Made by a program: the position numbers and the translations under genes
In this document: one piece after another, positions 1 to 9,101 of the stretch
Position numbering within the stretch: the first letter of the stretch is position 1
How the letters are laid out: every line of letters begins with the position of its first letter
Assembly (NCBI RefSeq): GCF_900114445.1
Contig: NZ_FOTB01000002.1
Span: 395,752-459,751, forward strand
Length of the DNA: 64,000 nucleotides
Source of the DNA: Salinicoccus halodurans
GTDB taxonomy: Bacteria > Bacillota > Bacilli > Staphylococcales > Salinicoccaceae
Reading direction: 5' to 3'
Notes under the pieces: generated by a model
Told to the model about the DNA's origin: nothing
The model's input: the letters and a program-made list of their open reading frames with translations, nothing else
Database searches by the model: none

Positions 1-570
1 CAGTGCCAGAATATTTGCCGCAGCCAGTACATATATCCATTCGGTCTTACTGCTTATAATGATCGCTGCAATCAGTACTGCATTCATCGGTATGCCGATG
101 AGTGACGGCACTGCGAATACCTGCCTGTAGTTCAGGTAGGCACTGAGGATTCGTATGACTATGGTGAAATATATGCCGAATATGCTGAAGCGGGTGAACA
201 GGACGGCAAGGGTCAGTGTTTCCCCTTCGAAACCGACAGCAAATATTTTAACGAGATACTCTGTGAAAATCAGCACCAGAATGACAATTCCGGTACAGAT
301 CACCATCAGTATACTGATCAGATTATTTGTGTATTTTATCCCCTCTCTTTCTCCCAAACGGTTTTCAATCCGGGAGTACAGGGGGATATAGCCGGTTGAA
401 ATTCCGGCCGCGATGACTCCGAATACGACAGTTGGTATGCTGATTGCCAGCAGAAAGACATCACTGACTTCAGAAGCGCCGTAGAAATAGGCAAGTGTCA
501 AATCTCTTAAGAAACCTGAAACTTTGGAAATGATGGTCAGTACCATCAATAGTATGACTGCTTTTTTCAT
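1..570 (-). CDS. MurJ/MviN-like lipid flippase, partial (C-terminal part lies outside the window)
   Basis: The 190 visible N-terminal residues open with a hydrophobic helix and the pattern MKKAVILLMVLTIISKVSGF, LRD and YFYGAS, typical of the MurJ/MviN branch of the MOP flippase superfamily, followed by several more membrane helices. Family members flip lipid-linked wall or polysaccharide precursors across the cytoplasmic membrane. The ATG at 570 is preceded by GAGGG at a suitable distance. It lies 14 bp downstream of an ATP-grasp gene on the same strand, so the two are probably cotranscribed. Whether this is the main lipid II flippase or a paralogue for another glycan cannot be decided from this fragment. 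Confidence 0.82.
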   Translation of the reverse strand, partial: MKKAVILLMVLTIISKVSGFLRDLTLAYFYGASEVSDVFLLAISIPTVVFGVIAAGISTGYIPLYSRIENRLGEREGIKYTNNLISILMVICTGIVILVLIFTEYLVKIFAVGFEGETLTLAVLFTRFSIFGIYFTIVIRILSAYLNYRQVFAVPSLIGIPMNAVLIAAIIISSKTEWIYVLAAANILAL

Positions 571-584
571 CTTAACCCTCTTAT

Positions 585-1607
585 TTATTCTTCGTATACG
601 AAAATCTGGTCCCTGAATCTCAGCATCCTCGTATTCCATACAGGATTGACTTTGATGTGATTCCCCAGTAAACAATATTCAAGGAACAGTGAGGGGAAAT
701 TGACTTTTGCGCCCAGACTCATCACCTGGCTGCCGCAGAACCGCGGGTTGATATCTGTCAATTTATAGCCTTCAGCTGATTCCATGAACTGGATATTGAT
801 GAATCCGTCATTGACGAGTGCTTCCGTAATTTTCGTAGAAGCTTTGATTAAAGCTTCATTATGAACGACTTTTCCGTCTAGTACAATATTATTGGATACA
901 CCCGTCCGTTCCCGCGGCACAGCAACTATCACTTTACCGTCGTGAAGATATACGTCGACACTGTATTCTGTGCCGTTAAAATAAGTCATGGCGAGTTTGC
1001 GTTCGCGGGCATCAATCGTCAGGCAGTAATCTTCAAAATCCAACACATTCCTTTTACCTGTTTTCAATGCATTTATATAATTATCCTTGTCTGTCAAAAT
1101 GGCAAAACCAAGAGATGCATAACTGTTTACCGTTTTAACGACGAAGTGGGAGTCATCATTGAAAATCTGTGACTTGATCTGTCGAAGATCCTGGGCTGTA
1201 TCGAAACCTTTATATGTCGGAATAAACTCTCCGAGTCCGCAAGCTTCAAGTTTTTCATAAACAGACTCCTTATGCATCAGAGCAGGGAAATCATCACTGA
1301 CAGGGAGTGCAATGATCGGTTTGAATTCGTCGCGGCTTTCATGGAATATGAATACTTCCTCATGAAGGGAAGGGAAAATGATGTCGATTTTTTCCTTTTC
1401 CGATATTTTATATACAGTATCAGTATAGGCTTCTATATCTGTATAGCGCGGCACCTGGTATGTCTGGTCACAGAAATGATGGCCGGAAGTGACTTTCCGT
1501 CTGTCCGTACCAATTATACTGACATCCCGGCGTTCCCTCAGCCCCTGGATAATCCCCTGTGCAATGGGTCCTCCGATTCCAGTGACCAAAACATTTATTG
1601 TATTCAT
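585..1607 (-). CDS. ATP-grasp domain protein, CarB-like
   Basis: About 340 residues. The N-terminus is a Rossmann-like pre-ATP-grasp domain (NVLVTGIGGPIAQGIIQGL), followed by an ATP-grasp fold with a late metal/nucleotide-binding segment (TDINPRFCGSQ) like that of carbamoyl-phosphate synthase large chains and amino-acid ligases. Such proteins form acyl-phosphate intermediates and ligate amines. The substrate is unknown. The family is common in surface-polysaccharide clusters, which fits the adjacent MurJ-like flippase 14 bp downstream. I chose the ATG at 1607 because the Rossmann motif starts right after it; an ATG at 1622 is possible, and neither has a strong ribosome site. Confidence 0.8.
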   Translation of the reverse strand: MNTINVLVTGIGGPIAQGIIQGLRERRDVSIIGTDRRKVTSGHHFCDQTYQVPRYTDIEAYTDTVYKISEKEKIDIIFPSLHEEVFIFHESRDEFKPIIALPVSDDFPALMHKESVYEKLEACGLGEFIPTYKGFDTAQDLRQIKSQIFNDDSHFVVKTVNSYASLGFAILTDKDNYINALKTGKRNVLDFEDYCLTIDARERKLAMTYFNGTEYSVDVYLHDGKVIVAVPRERTGVSNNIVLDGKVVHNEALIKASTKITEALVNDGFINIQFMESAEGYKLTDINPRFCGSQVMSLGAKVNFPSLFLEYCLLGNHIKVNPVWNTRMLRFRDQIFVYEE

Positions 1608-1739
1608 TTTAAAACCATCCATTCTTTTTCTGCTTATATTTTCCCAGTAAGTATCTATAATATATTTTAACAGACCATACACGGTATTTATGATTAAATA
1701 AAATTAAAATATTATTATATTGATGTTAAAATACAGTTA

Positions 1740-1769
1740 AATGAAGGCGGTCGATTTCCCCTTCATTTA
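1740..1769 (+). other. Hairpin in the leader of the aldo/keto reductase gene
   Basis: AAATGAAGG and CCTTCATTT form a 9-bp inverted repeat around a 12-nt loop, followed by ATTTTG. It lies in the divergent gap between the ATP-grasp gene and the reductase. Without a clean U-run it may be a leader structure rather than a terminator. Confidence 0.45.
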
Positions 1770-1802
1770 TTTTGAAATAAAATATACCAGGAGGATGTGC
1801 GC

Positions 1803-2636
1803 ATGAAAATTTCAAAGCAGGACACCTATACTCTGAATAACGGTGTAAAGATGCCGGTAATCGGATTTGGTGTATATAAAATTCCGGAAGAACAGATGAA
1901 AGAAACAATCGATGCAGCACTTGATTCGGGCTACCGTCATTTTGACACAGCCGCTTTCTATGATAATGAAAAGGCACTGGGCGATGCATTGAAAGAAACG
2001 AATGTTTCACGTGAAGAACTTTTCATTACAACAAAAGTATGGAATGATGATCTTGGATACGAAGAGACATTGAGAGCGTTTGAAACAAGTCTTGAAAAAC
2101 TGCAGATGGATTATCTCGATCTTTATCTGATCCACTGGCCGATTGAAGGAAAATATACAGATGCGTGGAGGGCGCTCGAAAAACTTTATGAGGATGGAAA
2201 GGTAAGAGCAATCGGAGTGAGCAACTTCCACAGTCAGCACCTGGAAGAGGTCTTCCGGATCGCAACTGTCAAACCCATGGTGGACCAATTGGAATATCAT
2301 CCGCAGCTGGCCCAAAAAGAAATGAAGATCTTCTGTGATGAACATGATATTCAGATGGAGGCATGGGCGCCACTCAAACGCGGCGTATTTTTCGATGAGC
2401 CGGTCATTCAGGAACTCGTTAAAAAGTACGGAAAAACACCTGCACAGATCGTTTTGAGATGGGATCTCCAGACAGGTGTATCCACCATCCCGAAATCCGT
2501 GACGCCTGAGAGGATCCAACAGAATATCGATATCTTCGATTTTGAACTTACAGCAGAGGATATGAATCAGCTCGACACACTGGATACGAATAACAGGCTC
2601 GGGAAGGATCCGGATGATTTCAGCTTTGACGATTGA
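1803..2636 (+). CDS. Aldo/keto reductase (2,5-diketogluconate reductase-like)
   Basis: 277 residues, the usual size for a single-domain NADPH-dependent aldo/keto reductase with a TIM-barrel fold. The catalytic tetrad is visible: Asp48 and Tyr53 in HFDTAAFYDNE, Lys78 in TTKVW and His111 in LIHWP. The cofactor-binding end carries IPKSVTPERIQQN. These cytosolic enzymes reduce aldehydes and ketones, often as detoxification; the true substrate cannot be read from sequence. ATG 1803 is preferred over GTG 1797 because GGAGG at 1790-1794 sits 8 nt before it. The gene is monocistronic and ends in a terminator. Confidence 0.93.
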   Translation: MKISKQDTYTLNNGVKMPVIGFGVYKIPEEQMKETIDAALDSGYRHFDTAAFYDNEKALGDALKETNVSREELFITTKVWNDDLGYEETLRAFETSLEKLQMDYLDLYLIHWPIEGKYTDAWRALEKLYEDGKVRAIGVSNFHSQHLEEVFRIATVKPMVDQLEYHPQLAQKEMKIFCDEHDIQMEAWAPLKRGVFFDEPVIQELVKKYGKTPAQIVLRWDLQTGVSTIPKSVTPERIQQNIDIFDFELTAEDMNQLDTLDTNNRLGKDPDDFSFDD

Positions 2637-2643
2637 TGGCGTG

Positions 2644-2669
2644 CCGGGACGTGCAGTCCCGGTTTTCTT
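2644..2669 (+). terminator. Intrinsic terminator of the aldo/keto reductase gene
   Basis: CCGGGAC and GTCCCGG form a 7-bp stem with loop GTGCA, followed by TTTTCTTA. Confidence 0.8.
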
Positions 2670-2703
2670 ATGCTTTCGTTGATGCAGACAATGGTCACAT
2701 AAT

Positions 2704-2730
2704 AAAAAGAACAGGTCTCTCAACCTGTTC
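2704..2730 (-). terminator. Intrinsic terminator of the namA-amidase-glycerate kinase operon
   Basis: Read on the minus strand, GAACAGGT and ACCTGTTC form an 8-bp stem followed by TTTTT. It lies just after the glycerate kinase stop codon. Confidence 0.85.
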
Positions 2731-2735
2731 TCAGT

Positions 2736-3815
2736 TTACTGCTTGAATACTTTTCTGATCAATTCTGCCAAATACTCCTCGGTATTTTCCATGACTGCTT
2801 CAACATCAGTATAATCATCAGCCAACGCATAGGTTCCAGCAAAGTGGCCGGAAAGATTTTCGGTAATCTGACCGGATATCAGATACACGGGTTTTCCATG
2901 CCTGTCTGCAATTTCAGCAACGATTGAAGGAGCTTTTCCGTCCATTGTCTGGAAATCGCTTTTACCCTCTCCTGTAACGACCAGGTCAGCGTTTTTGATT
3001 GCTTCTTCAAGTCCAATCATGTCAGCAACCAGTGTTCCGCCTTTTTCCATGGCTGCACCTAAGTTCATAAGCATCCATCCGAGCCCTCCGGCCGCACCTG
3101 CACCGGGGACCTTGCTGTAATCTTTTCCGAAAACCTGTGTGGTTTTATGGTGCAGATGGATCAGCAGGTCTTCAAACGTTTCAACCTGTCCTGGTTCAAT
3201 CCCCTTTTGCGGTCCAAATACAGAGATGGCGCCGTCAGGCCCGAATAGTGGGTTGGTGACATCTGAAGCAATCGTCATAAACACATCATCCAGATTGAAA
3301 AGACTGTCTGTGAGTATTTCTTCGATATTTGCGATATCTTCGTTCATTACTGAGACAGGCTGTCCAAAAGTATCTTTGGCCATGCCGCCGAGTCCCATGA
3401 ACATGCCGAAGCCGCCATCATTGGTTGCCGAACCACCCAAGCCGAGGATGATATGCCGGGCGCCGCGGTCCACTGCATGCAGGATGAGTTCGCCGACTCC
3501 GTATGATGTCCGGCTGATTGGTCCGGAACCTGTCAACAGGTGCAGCCCGCATGCCTCTGCTGTTTCGATGACAGCAGTATCTTCACTCATGTAATAAACA
3601 GCCGGCACAGTGTGACCCTCGGGCCCGGTGACATTCAAATCAATCTTTTCGTAGCCTTCATTGCCAAAGCAATGGAGCAGTCCGTCCCCGCCATCGCTCA
3701 TTGGTTTGGGGATGCCGGCATGGCCGTTTTCTTTGAGAACTCTGGCCATAATATCCGCAACATCTTTTTGATTCAACGTCCCTTTATAGGAATCCGGAGC
3801 AAGTACGATTTTCAT
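2736..3815 (-). CDS. glxK: Glycerate kinase (type I, GarK/GlxK family)
   Basis: 359 residues, close to family length. The N-terminus MKIVLAPDSYKGTL, the internal KPMSDGGDG and the glycine-rich LGLGGSATNDGG are hallmarks of bacterial glycerate 2-kinases, which phosphorylate D-glycerate with ATP in the cytosol. The start overlaps the amidase stop by 4 nt (ATGA), so the genes are translationally coupled, and AGGAG precedes the ATG. It is the last gene of a three-gene minus-strand operon. Why it is linked to an amidase and an ene-reductase is not evident. Confidence 0.93.
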   Translation of the reverse strand: MKIVLAPDSYKGTLNQKDVADIMARVLKENGHAGIPKPMSDGGDGLLHCFGNEGYEKIDLNVTGPEGHTVPAVYYMSEDTAVIETAEACGLHLLTGSGPISRTSYGVGELILHAVDRGARHIILGLGGSATNDGGFGMFMGLGGMAKDTFGQPVSVMNEDIANIEEILTDSLFNLDDVFMTIASDVTNPLFGPDGAISVFGPQKGIEPGQVETFEDLLIHLHHKTTQVFGKDYSKVPGAGAAGGLGWMLMNLGAAMEKGGTLVADMIGLEEAIKNADLVVTGEGKSDFQTMDGKAPSIVAEIADRHGKPVYLISGQITENLSGHFAGTYALADDYTDVEAVMENTEEYLAELIRKVFKQ

Positions 3816-4717
3816 GATTTCAACTCCTGACCGTAATCAATCGAATAGTGATCCAAAAGATAATATGGAATGAAAAAGCGTGCCGTTTTCAATGGATCGA
3901 CTACCTGGTTGATCTGAGCTTCTCCCACAAGGCTCATCAACATTGCGATTTCAGGCAGCGGCAGATCAGTATGGGGTTTGAGCAGTTTGATCATCTGTCT
4001 GACGGATTCATCTACCGCTTCGTCCAGACTTTCATGTGAAACCATCATATTGATGCCTTCCTCATCAATCAGCACGGGATGGTTCGTATTGATACTGGCA
4101 GCCTTTTCCAGCTTGACTGTAACTGCTGCACCGATTTCCAGACCGCTGATGCCAACTTCGCCGTCCCCCATCCTGGCATGTACATCCCCCAGGCCGAATA
4201 GTGCTCCGTCATGGAAAACGGGCAGATAGAGCACTGTGCCCTCTGTTATCTTTTTGCAGTCCATATTCCCGCCGTGGGCTCCGGGGGTACTGTTTGGCAC
4301 CGGCGCATCATATGGTGCATTGCCGATGACGCCGATCATAGGATTGAGCCGTATTTCCAACCCATTGAACCCCGTTGTATTAAGCGCTGTATCCACATCA
4401 AACATTTTTATAAAACGCTCTTCAATATAATCTTTCATAACACCGCCCGAGGGCCCGACCGTTGCAAGCCCTCTGTCTTCGAGCTCGATTTTTCCGATCG
4501 TGACTTTAAGAACATCCCCGGCAGCTACACCGTTGACGAAGATCGGTCCTGTTGCAGGATTCTGCCGGCTCCAGTCCACAGTATCAAAATCCATATCAGG
4601 AGAGGTGATCTGATTTTCAAAACAATCGACCGTATGGATACGCACAGTATCTCCGTCATCAATTTGCAGCACAGGATCGATGTCTTTGGACATTGTCATA
4701 GTAGAGATGGGAGTCAT
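3812..4717 (-). CDS. Acetamidase/formamidase family protein
   Basis: 301 residues matching the FmdA/AmdA family, which hydrolyses short-chain amides to carboxylate and ammonia. Family landmarks include the Pro/Gly-rich TVGPSGGVM, the segment NTPGAHGGNMD (here NSTPGAHGGNMD) and LFGLGDVHARMGDGE, which carries conserved His and Asp residues. An in-frame TGA at 4730-4732 limits the start to ATG 4717, although no strong ribosome site is visible; it follows the namA stop by 28 bp. It is the middle gene of the operon and overlaps glxK by 4 nt. The substrate is not determined. Confidence 0.9.
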   Translation of the reverse strand: MTPISTMTMSKDIDPVLQIDDGDTVRIHTVDCFENQITSPDMDFDTVDWSRQNPATGPIFVNGVAAGDVLKVTIGKIELEDRGLATVGPSGGVMKDYIEERFIKMFDVDTALNTTGFNGLEIRLNPMIGVIGNAPYDAPVPNSTPGAHGGNMDCKKITEGTVLYLPVFHDGALFGLGDVHARMGDGEVGISGLEIGAAVTVKLEKAASINTNHPVLIDEEGINMMVSHESLDEAVDESVRQMIKLLKPHTDLPLPEIAMLMSLVGEAQINQVVDPLKTARFFIPYYLLDHYSIDYGQELKS

Positions 4718-4745
4718 CCAATGTGTATTTCAAAAAAACACCCCT

Positions 4746-5777
4746 TTAAATCTTTCTGAACCCTCTTTCATACTGTTCGGGGATGAAGGATCTGTCCGCA
4801 GGATTCTGTTTGCGGTTTGCATTCATCACCCAGTAAGGATCGCGAAGCAGCCCGCGGCCGATTGCTGCAAGATCGGCATCTTCGGATGCAATGATATGCT
4901 CGGCGACGTTCACGTCTTCAAGCAGACCCACTGCAATGACTGGGATATCTGCCTCTTCTTTTATGCTTCTTGCATAAGGCACCATGTAGCCGGGGTAGGC
5001 ACCCGGAAAACGATCTTTGGACGGCGTGCCTTCTCCGCCGGCTGAGACATCAATCACGTCGGCTCCGGCTTCTTTGTAGCGTTTGGCAAGCTCAATGCCA
5101 TGCTCCAGATCATAGCCGCCTTCAGCAAACTCAACAGCAGAAACCCTTATGATCAGCGGCATGTCTTCAGGCATGACGGATTTGACCGCTTCGATGACCC
5201 TGCTTCCAAACAGACCGAGGTCCTGTCCGTATTCATCATCTCTTTTATTCGTAAGAGGGGACTGGAACTGATGAATCAGATAACCATGGGCACCATGGAT
5301 TTCAATCGTATCAAATCCCGCCTCGACAGCCCGTACAGCCCCCCATTTGTATGCATCCACCATTTCGTCGACTTCCCCGGCAGTCAGTTCGTGCGGTGTT
5401 TTGAATTCATCACTGAAGGCGATTGGAGAACTGGATACAGGTTCTTCTGTATCCTGGGCTTTCCTGCCTGCATGACCAAGCTGGATGCCGATTTTTGCGC
5501 CCTGCCTGTGGCAGGCGTCTACTACCCGTTTATAGTGAGGAACATGACCGTCGGACCAGATGCCCAGACAATGGTCTGTAATTCTTCCCCGTTCTTCGAC
5601 ATTCGTCATTTCAACCATGATGAGACCAGTACCGCCGACAGCCCGTGAAGTATAATGTGTGAAATGCCATTCATTGGGGATTCCATCTTCAGCACTGTAC
5701 TGGCACATTGGTGCCATAACCACCCTGTTGCGAAGTTCCAGATTCTTAATCCTGTAAGGTTCAAATAATGTAGACAT
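4746..5777 (-). CDS. namA: NADPH dehydrogenase NamA / YqjM (Old Yellow Enzyme family)
   Basis: 343 residues. The N-terminus LRNRVVMAPMCQYSAEDG contains the Cys typical of the YqjM subclass, which tunes the FMN; HGAHGYLIHQFQSPLTNKR is the classical OYE active-site and FMN region with the substrate-binding His pair. The enzyme reduces activated C=C bonds of unsaturated carbonyls and nitro compounds with NADPH in the cytosol, usually for electrophile detoxification. ATG 5777 is chosen over TTG 5780 because GGAGG lies 8 nt before it. It is the first gene of the namA-amidase-glxK operon. Confidence 0.94.
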   Translation of the reverse strand: MSTLFEPYRIKNLELRNRVVMAPMCQYSAEDGIPNEWHFTHYTSRAVGGTGLIMVEMTNVEERGRITDHCLGIWSDGHVPHYKRVVDACHRQGAKIGIQLGHAGRKAQDTEEPVSSSPIAFSDEFKTPHELTAGEVDEMVDAYKWGAVRAVEAGFDTIEIHGAHGYLIHQFQSPLTNKRDDEYGQDLGLFGSRVIEAVKSVMPEDMPLIIRVSAVEFAEGGYDLEHGIELAKRYKEAGADVIDVSAGGEGTPSKDRFPGAYPGYMVPYARSIKEEADIPVIAVGLLEDVNVAEHIIASEDADLAAIGRGLLRDPYWVMNANRKQNPADRSFIPEQYERGFRKI

Positions 5778-5856
5778 CAAAAATTCCTCCTTTAATGTTA
5801 ATTTTATTGTTACGGAAAGTCAGGTAAACATCAAAGATAAAGACTCGATTTTTCAT

Positions 5857-5887
5857 AAAAATCCCCCTTCGATTTCAGAAGGGGGAT
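5857..5887 (-). terminator. Intrinsic terminator of the arsRBC operon
   Basis: On the minus strand a 10-bp stem (ATCCCCCTTC with GAAGGGGGAT, loop of 7) is followed by TTTTTAT. It lies directly after the arsC stop codon. Confidence 0.88.
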
Positions 5888-5893
5888 GGAGAT

Positions 5894-6313
5894 TCATTTT
5901 CCGTTCTCTTTAAATTCAAGAATTCTTTCTTCGACAGCGTCTCTGACATCCTGGAATGCGGCATACACTTCCGCGTCCGTACCGGTCGCTTTGGCAGGGT
6001 CGTCAAATCCCCAGTGCATCCGGGTGACATGAGGAGGCGTCACAGGACAGTTCTCATCGGCGTCTCCGCAGAGCGTGATGACATAATCCGATTTATCCAG
6101 GAGGTCTTTGTCGATGATGTTCGATGACTGGCCGGTAATATCCACACCGGCTTCATCCATGACTGATACGGCCCTGGGGTTCATACCGTGTGCTTCAATC
6201 CCAGCGGAATAAACGTCGTAGCTCCCGCCCAGATATTTATGGCCGAAACCTTCGGCGATCTGGCTTCTGCAGGAGTTTCCTGTGCATAGAAAATAAATAA
6301 TTGGTTTTGACAT
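5894..6313 (-). CDS. arsC: Arsenate reductase, thioredoxin-coupled
   Basis: 139 residues with the low-molecular-weight phosphatase-like loop CTGNSCRSQ (catalytic Cys10, Arg16) and the redox pair in [10 protein letters not shown] (Cys82 and Cys89 by count). This is the Gram-positive ArsC that reduces arsenate to arsenite using a three-Cys relay and thioredoxin. An AAAGGAG site precedes ATG 6313, 16 bp after arsB. It is the last gene of arsRBC; its arsenite product is exported by ArsB. Confidence 0.95.
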   Translation of the reverse strand: MSKPIIYFLCTGNSCRSQIAEGFGHKYLGGSYDVYSAGIEAHGMNPRAVSVMDEAGVDITGQSSNIIDKDLLDKSDYVITLCGDADENCPVTPPHVTRMHWGFDDPAKATGTDAEVYAAFQDVRDAVEERILEFKENGK

Positions 6314-6329
6314 ATTGAGTCTCCTTTAG

Positions 6330-7640
6330 TTATGAAATGATGAGGAGCCATGCAAACAATCCGAATAATGTAATGAACAGGACCGGTATTGTGAGTATGA
6401 TTCCTATTTTGAAATAATATCCCCAAGAGATATGGACGCCTTTTTTCTTAAGTACATGCAGCCAGAGCAGTGTGGCGAGGGAACCGATCGGTGTGATTTT
6501 CGGACCCAGATCCGAACCGATCACGTTGGCGTAGATCAGTCCTTCTTTGACCAGTCCGGTTGCGCCGGACTCCGCAATGGCAAGGGCATCGATCATGACT
6601 GTCGGCATATTGTTCATCACAGAAGATAATATTGCGGCAGTAAAGCCCATCACCATCGTTCCGATGAATAACCCCTGGTCGGCTGCAAATCCGATGAAGT
6701 TTCCTAAAATGTTTGTCAGACCGGCATTTTGAAGGCCGTATACAACTACATACATACCGAGTGAGAAGAATACGATATCCCATGGTGCGCCTTTTATCAC
6801 CTGGCGGATGGGTACAGCGTCGCTGTTTCTGGCCATGATGATAAAGAACAGGGCAATGATGCCCGCGATGATCGATACCGGTATTTCAAGCGGTTCACTG
6901 AGGAAATATCCGATAAGCAGGAACGCCAGTACAACCCAGGACCAATTGAACATCTTAAGATCACGGATCGCCTCGCGCGGCGCTCTAAGTTCTTTAACGT
7001 CGTAGTCAGCCGGCAGATCTTTTCTGAAGAAGATATAGAGGACGATGATGCTTGCAAGGATGGAGAACAGGTTGGGAACAATCATCCTTGAAGCATATTC
7101 TATAAATCCGATTCCGAAGAAATCTGCGGAAACGATATTGACCAGGTTGCTTACGATAAACGGCAGCGACGCAGTATCAGCGATGAATCCGCTGGCCATG
7201 ATGAAGGGCATGACCATTTTTTCTGTGAAATTCAGATTCCTGACCATCGCAAGAACGATTGGCGTCAGAATCAGTGCCGCACCATCGTTGGCAAAGAGTG
7301 CAGCAACAACAGCACCGAGGAGAATGATATAGACAAACAGCTTCAATCCATTCCCGCGGGCAATCCGGGCCATATGTAACGCGGACCATTCGAAGAACCC
7401 GATTTCATCCAATACGAGTGAAATGAGGATGACCGCGACGAAAGTAAGCGTTGCATTCCATACGATTCCCCAGACGGTCGCCACATCTCCAAAACTGACG
7501 ACACCGAAAATCAGCGCGATGAGGGCACCCGCACAGGCTGACCATCCGATACCCAGGCCTTTTGGCTGTCTGATTACGAGAAACAAAGTGGCAAGAAATA
7601 TAATTATGGCAATTACGGCAGTGGAACTTTCCATTAACAA
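6330..7640 (-). CDS. arsB: Arsenite efflux membrane protein ArsB
   Basis: 436 residues with about a dozen hydrophobic segments. The motif [19 protein letters not shown] and a second half-repeat [11 protein letters not shown] are diagnostic of the ArsB/NhaD-type ion transporter superfamily. It extrudes arsenite or antimonite across the membrane. The TTG at 7640 has the best ribosome-site spacing (GGAG 7 nt upstream); an ATG at 7634 that shares a base with the arsR stop codon is the alternative. Either way it is translationally coupled to arsR. Confidence 0.94.
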   Translation of the reverse strand: MLMESSTAVIAIIIFLATLFLVIRQPKGLGIGWSACAGALIALIFGVVSFGDVATVWGIVWNATLTFVAVILISLVLDEIGFFEWSALHMARIARGNGLKLFVYIILLGAVVAALFANDGAALILTPIVLAMVRNLNFTEKMVMPFIMASGFIADTASLPFIVSNLVNIVSADFFGIGFIEYASRMIVPNLFSILASIIVLYIFFRKDLPADYDVKELRAPREAIRDLKMFNWSWVVLAFLLIGYFLSEPLEIPVSIIAGIIALFFIIMARNSDAVPIRQVIKGAPWDIVFFSLGMYVVVYGLQNAGLTNILGNFIGFAADQGLFIGTMVMGFTAAILSSVMNNMPTVMIDALAIAESGATGLVKEGLIYANVIGSDLGPKITPIGSLATLLWLHVLKKKGVHISWGYYFKIGIILTIPVLFITLFGLFAWLLIIS

Positions 7641-7963
7641 CAGGACTCTCCTTCACATGCAGAAAGCAGCTGGTCTACTTGTGCATCAATTTCCGGTATG
7701 GCTGAAATGAGGGCAGGAATCATATCATAGTACTTACTTTCTTTATCGAGCGACAGATAAGTCCAGTATCCGTCCTTTCTCGCTTTAACAAGTCCCAGAT
7801 TTCGCAGTTTCTTCAAATGCTGGCTCACTGCAGGCTGGCTCATTCCGAAGCATTCGGTAAAGTCACAGACGCAGCATTCCTTTTTATTCATCATGGCGAT
7901 CATAGAAAGTCTTGTCGTATCACCGAGAACCTTAAAAATTTCTGCAGTATCTGAGATGTTCAT
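7634..7963 (-). CDS. arsR: Arsenic-responsive repressor, ArsR family
   Basis: A winged-helix repressor of about 109 residues. ECCVCDF in the alpha-3 region supplies the As(III)-binding cysteines (ELCVCDL in the family), the recognition helix is [18 protein letters not shown], and the tail ends GESCC with extra cysteines. It represses arsRBC and releases DNA on binding arsenite. ATG 7963 is likely; a TTG at 7978 would add five residues, and ribosome sites are weak for both. It is the first gene of the operon, downstream of a strong promoter. Confidence 0.93.
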   Translation of the reverse strand: MNISDTAEIFKVLGDTTRLSMIAMMNKKECCVCDFTECFGMSQPAVSQHLKKLRNLGLVKARKDGYWTYLSLDKESKYYDMIPALISAIPEIDAQVDQLLSACEGESCC

Positions 7964-8024
7964 TTTAACTATTTCCAATTTTTAAACCCCAATCTATATA
8001 ATAGAATGCTTATGTAATATATTT

Positions 8025-8053
8025 ATTATAAGGGCAATTAATTATATGGTCAA
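8025..8053 (-). promoter_or_regulatory. Sigma-A promoter of arsRBC
   Basis: On the minus strand, -35 TTGACC (8048-8053), a 17-bp spacer and a perfect -10 TATAAT (8025-8030). A promoter this strong needs a repressor; ArsR presumably binds over or just after it, but I see no unambiguous operator palindrome. Confidence 0.85.
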
Positions 8054-8130
8054 TACTTGTTTGAAACTTCCTTATTTAGGATAAATGAATATCATATTGT
8101 CTGAATATTAATAACATGGAGGAATCATCG

Positions 8131-9072
8131 ATGAATTCAAATATCTATGGTAATACACCCCCGATGCTTGGCGGGAAAAACTTAACGGGTGCGAGTGACT
8201 ATGATACAGACGCGCTTGTTTACGGCGTGCCGTGGGAAGGGGCATGCACCTGGGGAGATTATACAGGCAGTGAACTTGGTCCTAAACAGATCAGGATTTC
8301 TTCTGCCAGATACAGCACTTATCTGCCGGAACTGGATCACATCAATGTGGAAGACCATATGTCCATTGGTGATGTGGGGGACGTGAGTGTTATACCTCAT
8401 GATGTACCAGGGACAATGGAACGCATTGAGACATTCACGGAAGATTTGTGGAAGTCCGGGAAATTCCTTGTCGGTCTTGGCGGAGATCACGGGATTACCT
8501 ATCCGGTAGTCAAAGCGCTGACGAATACAGGCAAAAAAGTGGGGATCATACATCTCGATTCGCACTATGACAACATGCCGCATCATGAGGGGGATAAATT
8601 TGCACGCAGTACGCCGTTCATGCGTCTCTATGAAACTGAAGGGGTGAGGAATGAAAGTCTGATCCATACAGGCATAAAAGGACCAAGAAACAAACCTGAA
8701 ACCGGTAAATATGCGCAGGAGAACGGTGCAGTTACTCTGACAATCAATGATATTAAAGAAGCGAAGGATTTAAAAGCTTACGCAAATGAAATCTATGACA
8801 TGGCATCAAAAGATGTGGATGTCGTCTACCTGACAATTTGCAGCGATGTTCTTGATTTCGCATTCAATCCGGGAGGACCGGTAGACGGGAACGGCCTCAC
8901 TTCGTATGAATTGGTGACGATGATTTATGAATTTGCGAAAAGAGGGCTTTGCGGTATGGATTTCGTCGAAGTATACCCGCAGCAGGATGCCAACCAAAAT
9001 TCTGCGCACTTTGTATCCACGGCAGTATTATATGTCCTGGCCGGACATATTCACGGCGGACATCATAAATAA
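8131..9072 (+). CDS. Ureohydrolase (arginase/agmatinase/formimidoylglutamase superfamily), variant metal site
   Basis: 313 residues; ATG 8131 has GGAGG 8 nt upstream, while the in-frame ATG at 8116 has none. Superfamily motifs are GLGGDHG and HLDSHYDN, with the first metal ligands intact. The third motif, normally S-x-D-x-D-x-x-D-P, reads TICSDVLDF: the first Asp, a bridging Mn ligand in arginase, is Cys, and the final Pro is Phe. The enzyme would hydrolyse a guanidino or formimino compound in the cytosol. I recall a similar Cys variant in staphylococcal formimidoylglutamase, so activity is plausible, but no hut genes are nearby. It probably forms a unit with the Nramp-family transporter downstream. 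Confidence 0.85.
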   Translation: MNSNIYGNTPPMLGGKNLTGASDYDTDALVYGVPWEGACTWGDYTGSELGPKQIRISSARYSTYLPELDHINVEDHMSIGDVGDVSVIPHDVPGTMERIETFTEDLWKSGKFLVGLGGDHGITYPVVKALTNTGKKVGIIHLDSHYDNMPHHEGDKFARSTPFMRLYETEGVRNESLIHTGIKGPRNKPETGKYAQENGAVTLTINDIKEAKDLKAYANEIYDMASKDVDVVYLTICSDVLDFAFNPGGPVDGNGLTSYELVTMIYEFAKRGLCGMDFVEVYPQQDANQNSAHFVSTAVLYVLAGHIHGGHHK

Positions 9073-9077
9073 GTGAA

Positions 9078-9101
9078 GGAAGGGGGAACCCTTCCTTTTT
9101 T
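9078..9101 (+). terminator. Intrinsic terminator between the ureohydrolase and the Nramp-like gene
   Basis: GGAAGGG and CCCTTCC form a 7-bp stem with a GNRA-type loop GGAA, followed by TTTTTT. Only 22 bp separate its U-run from the next start codon, so the transporter may depend on read-through. Confidence 0.85.
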
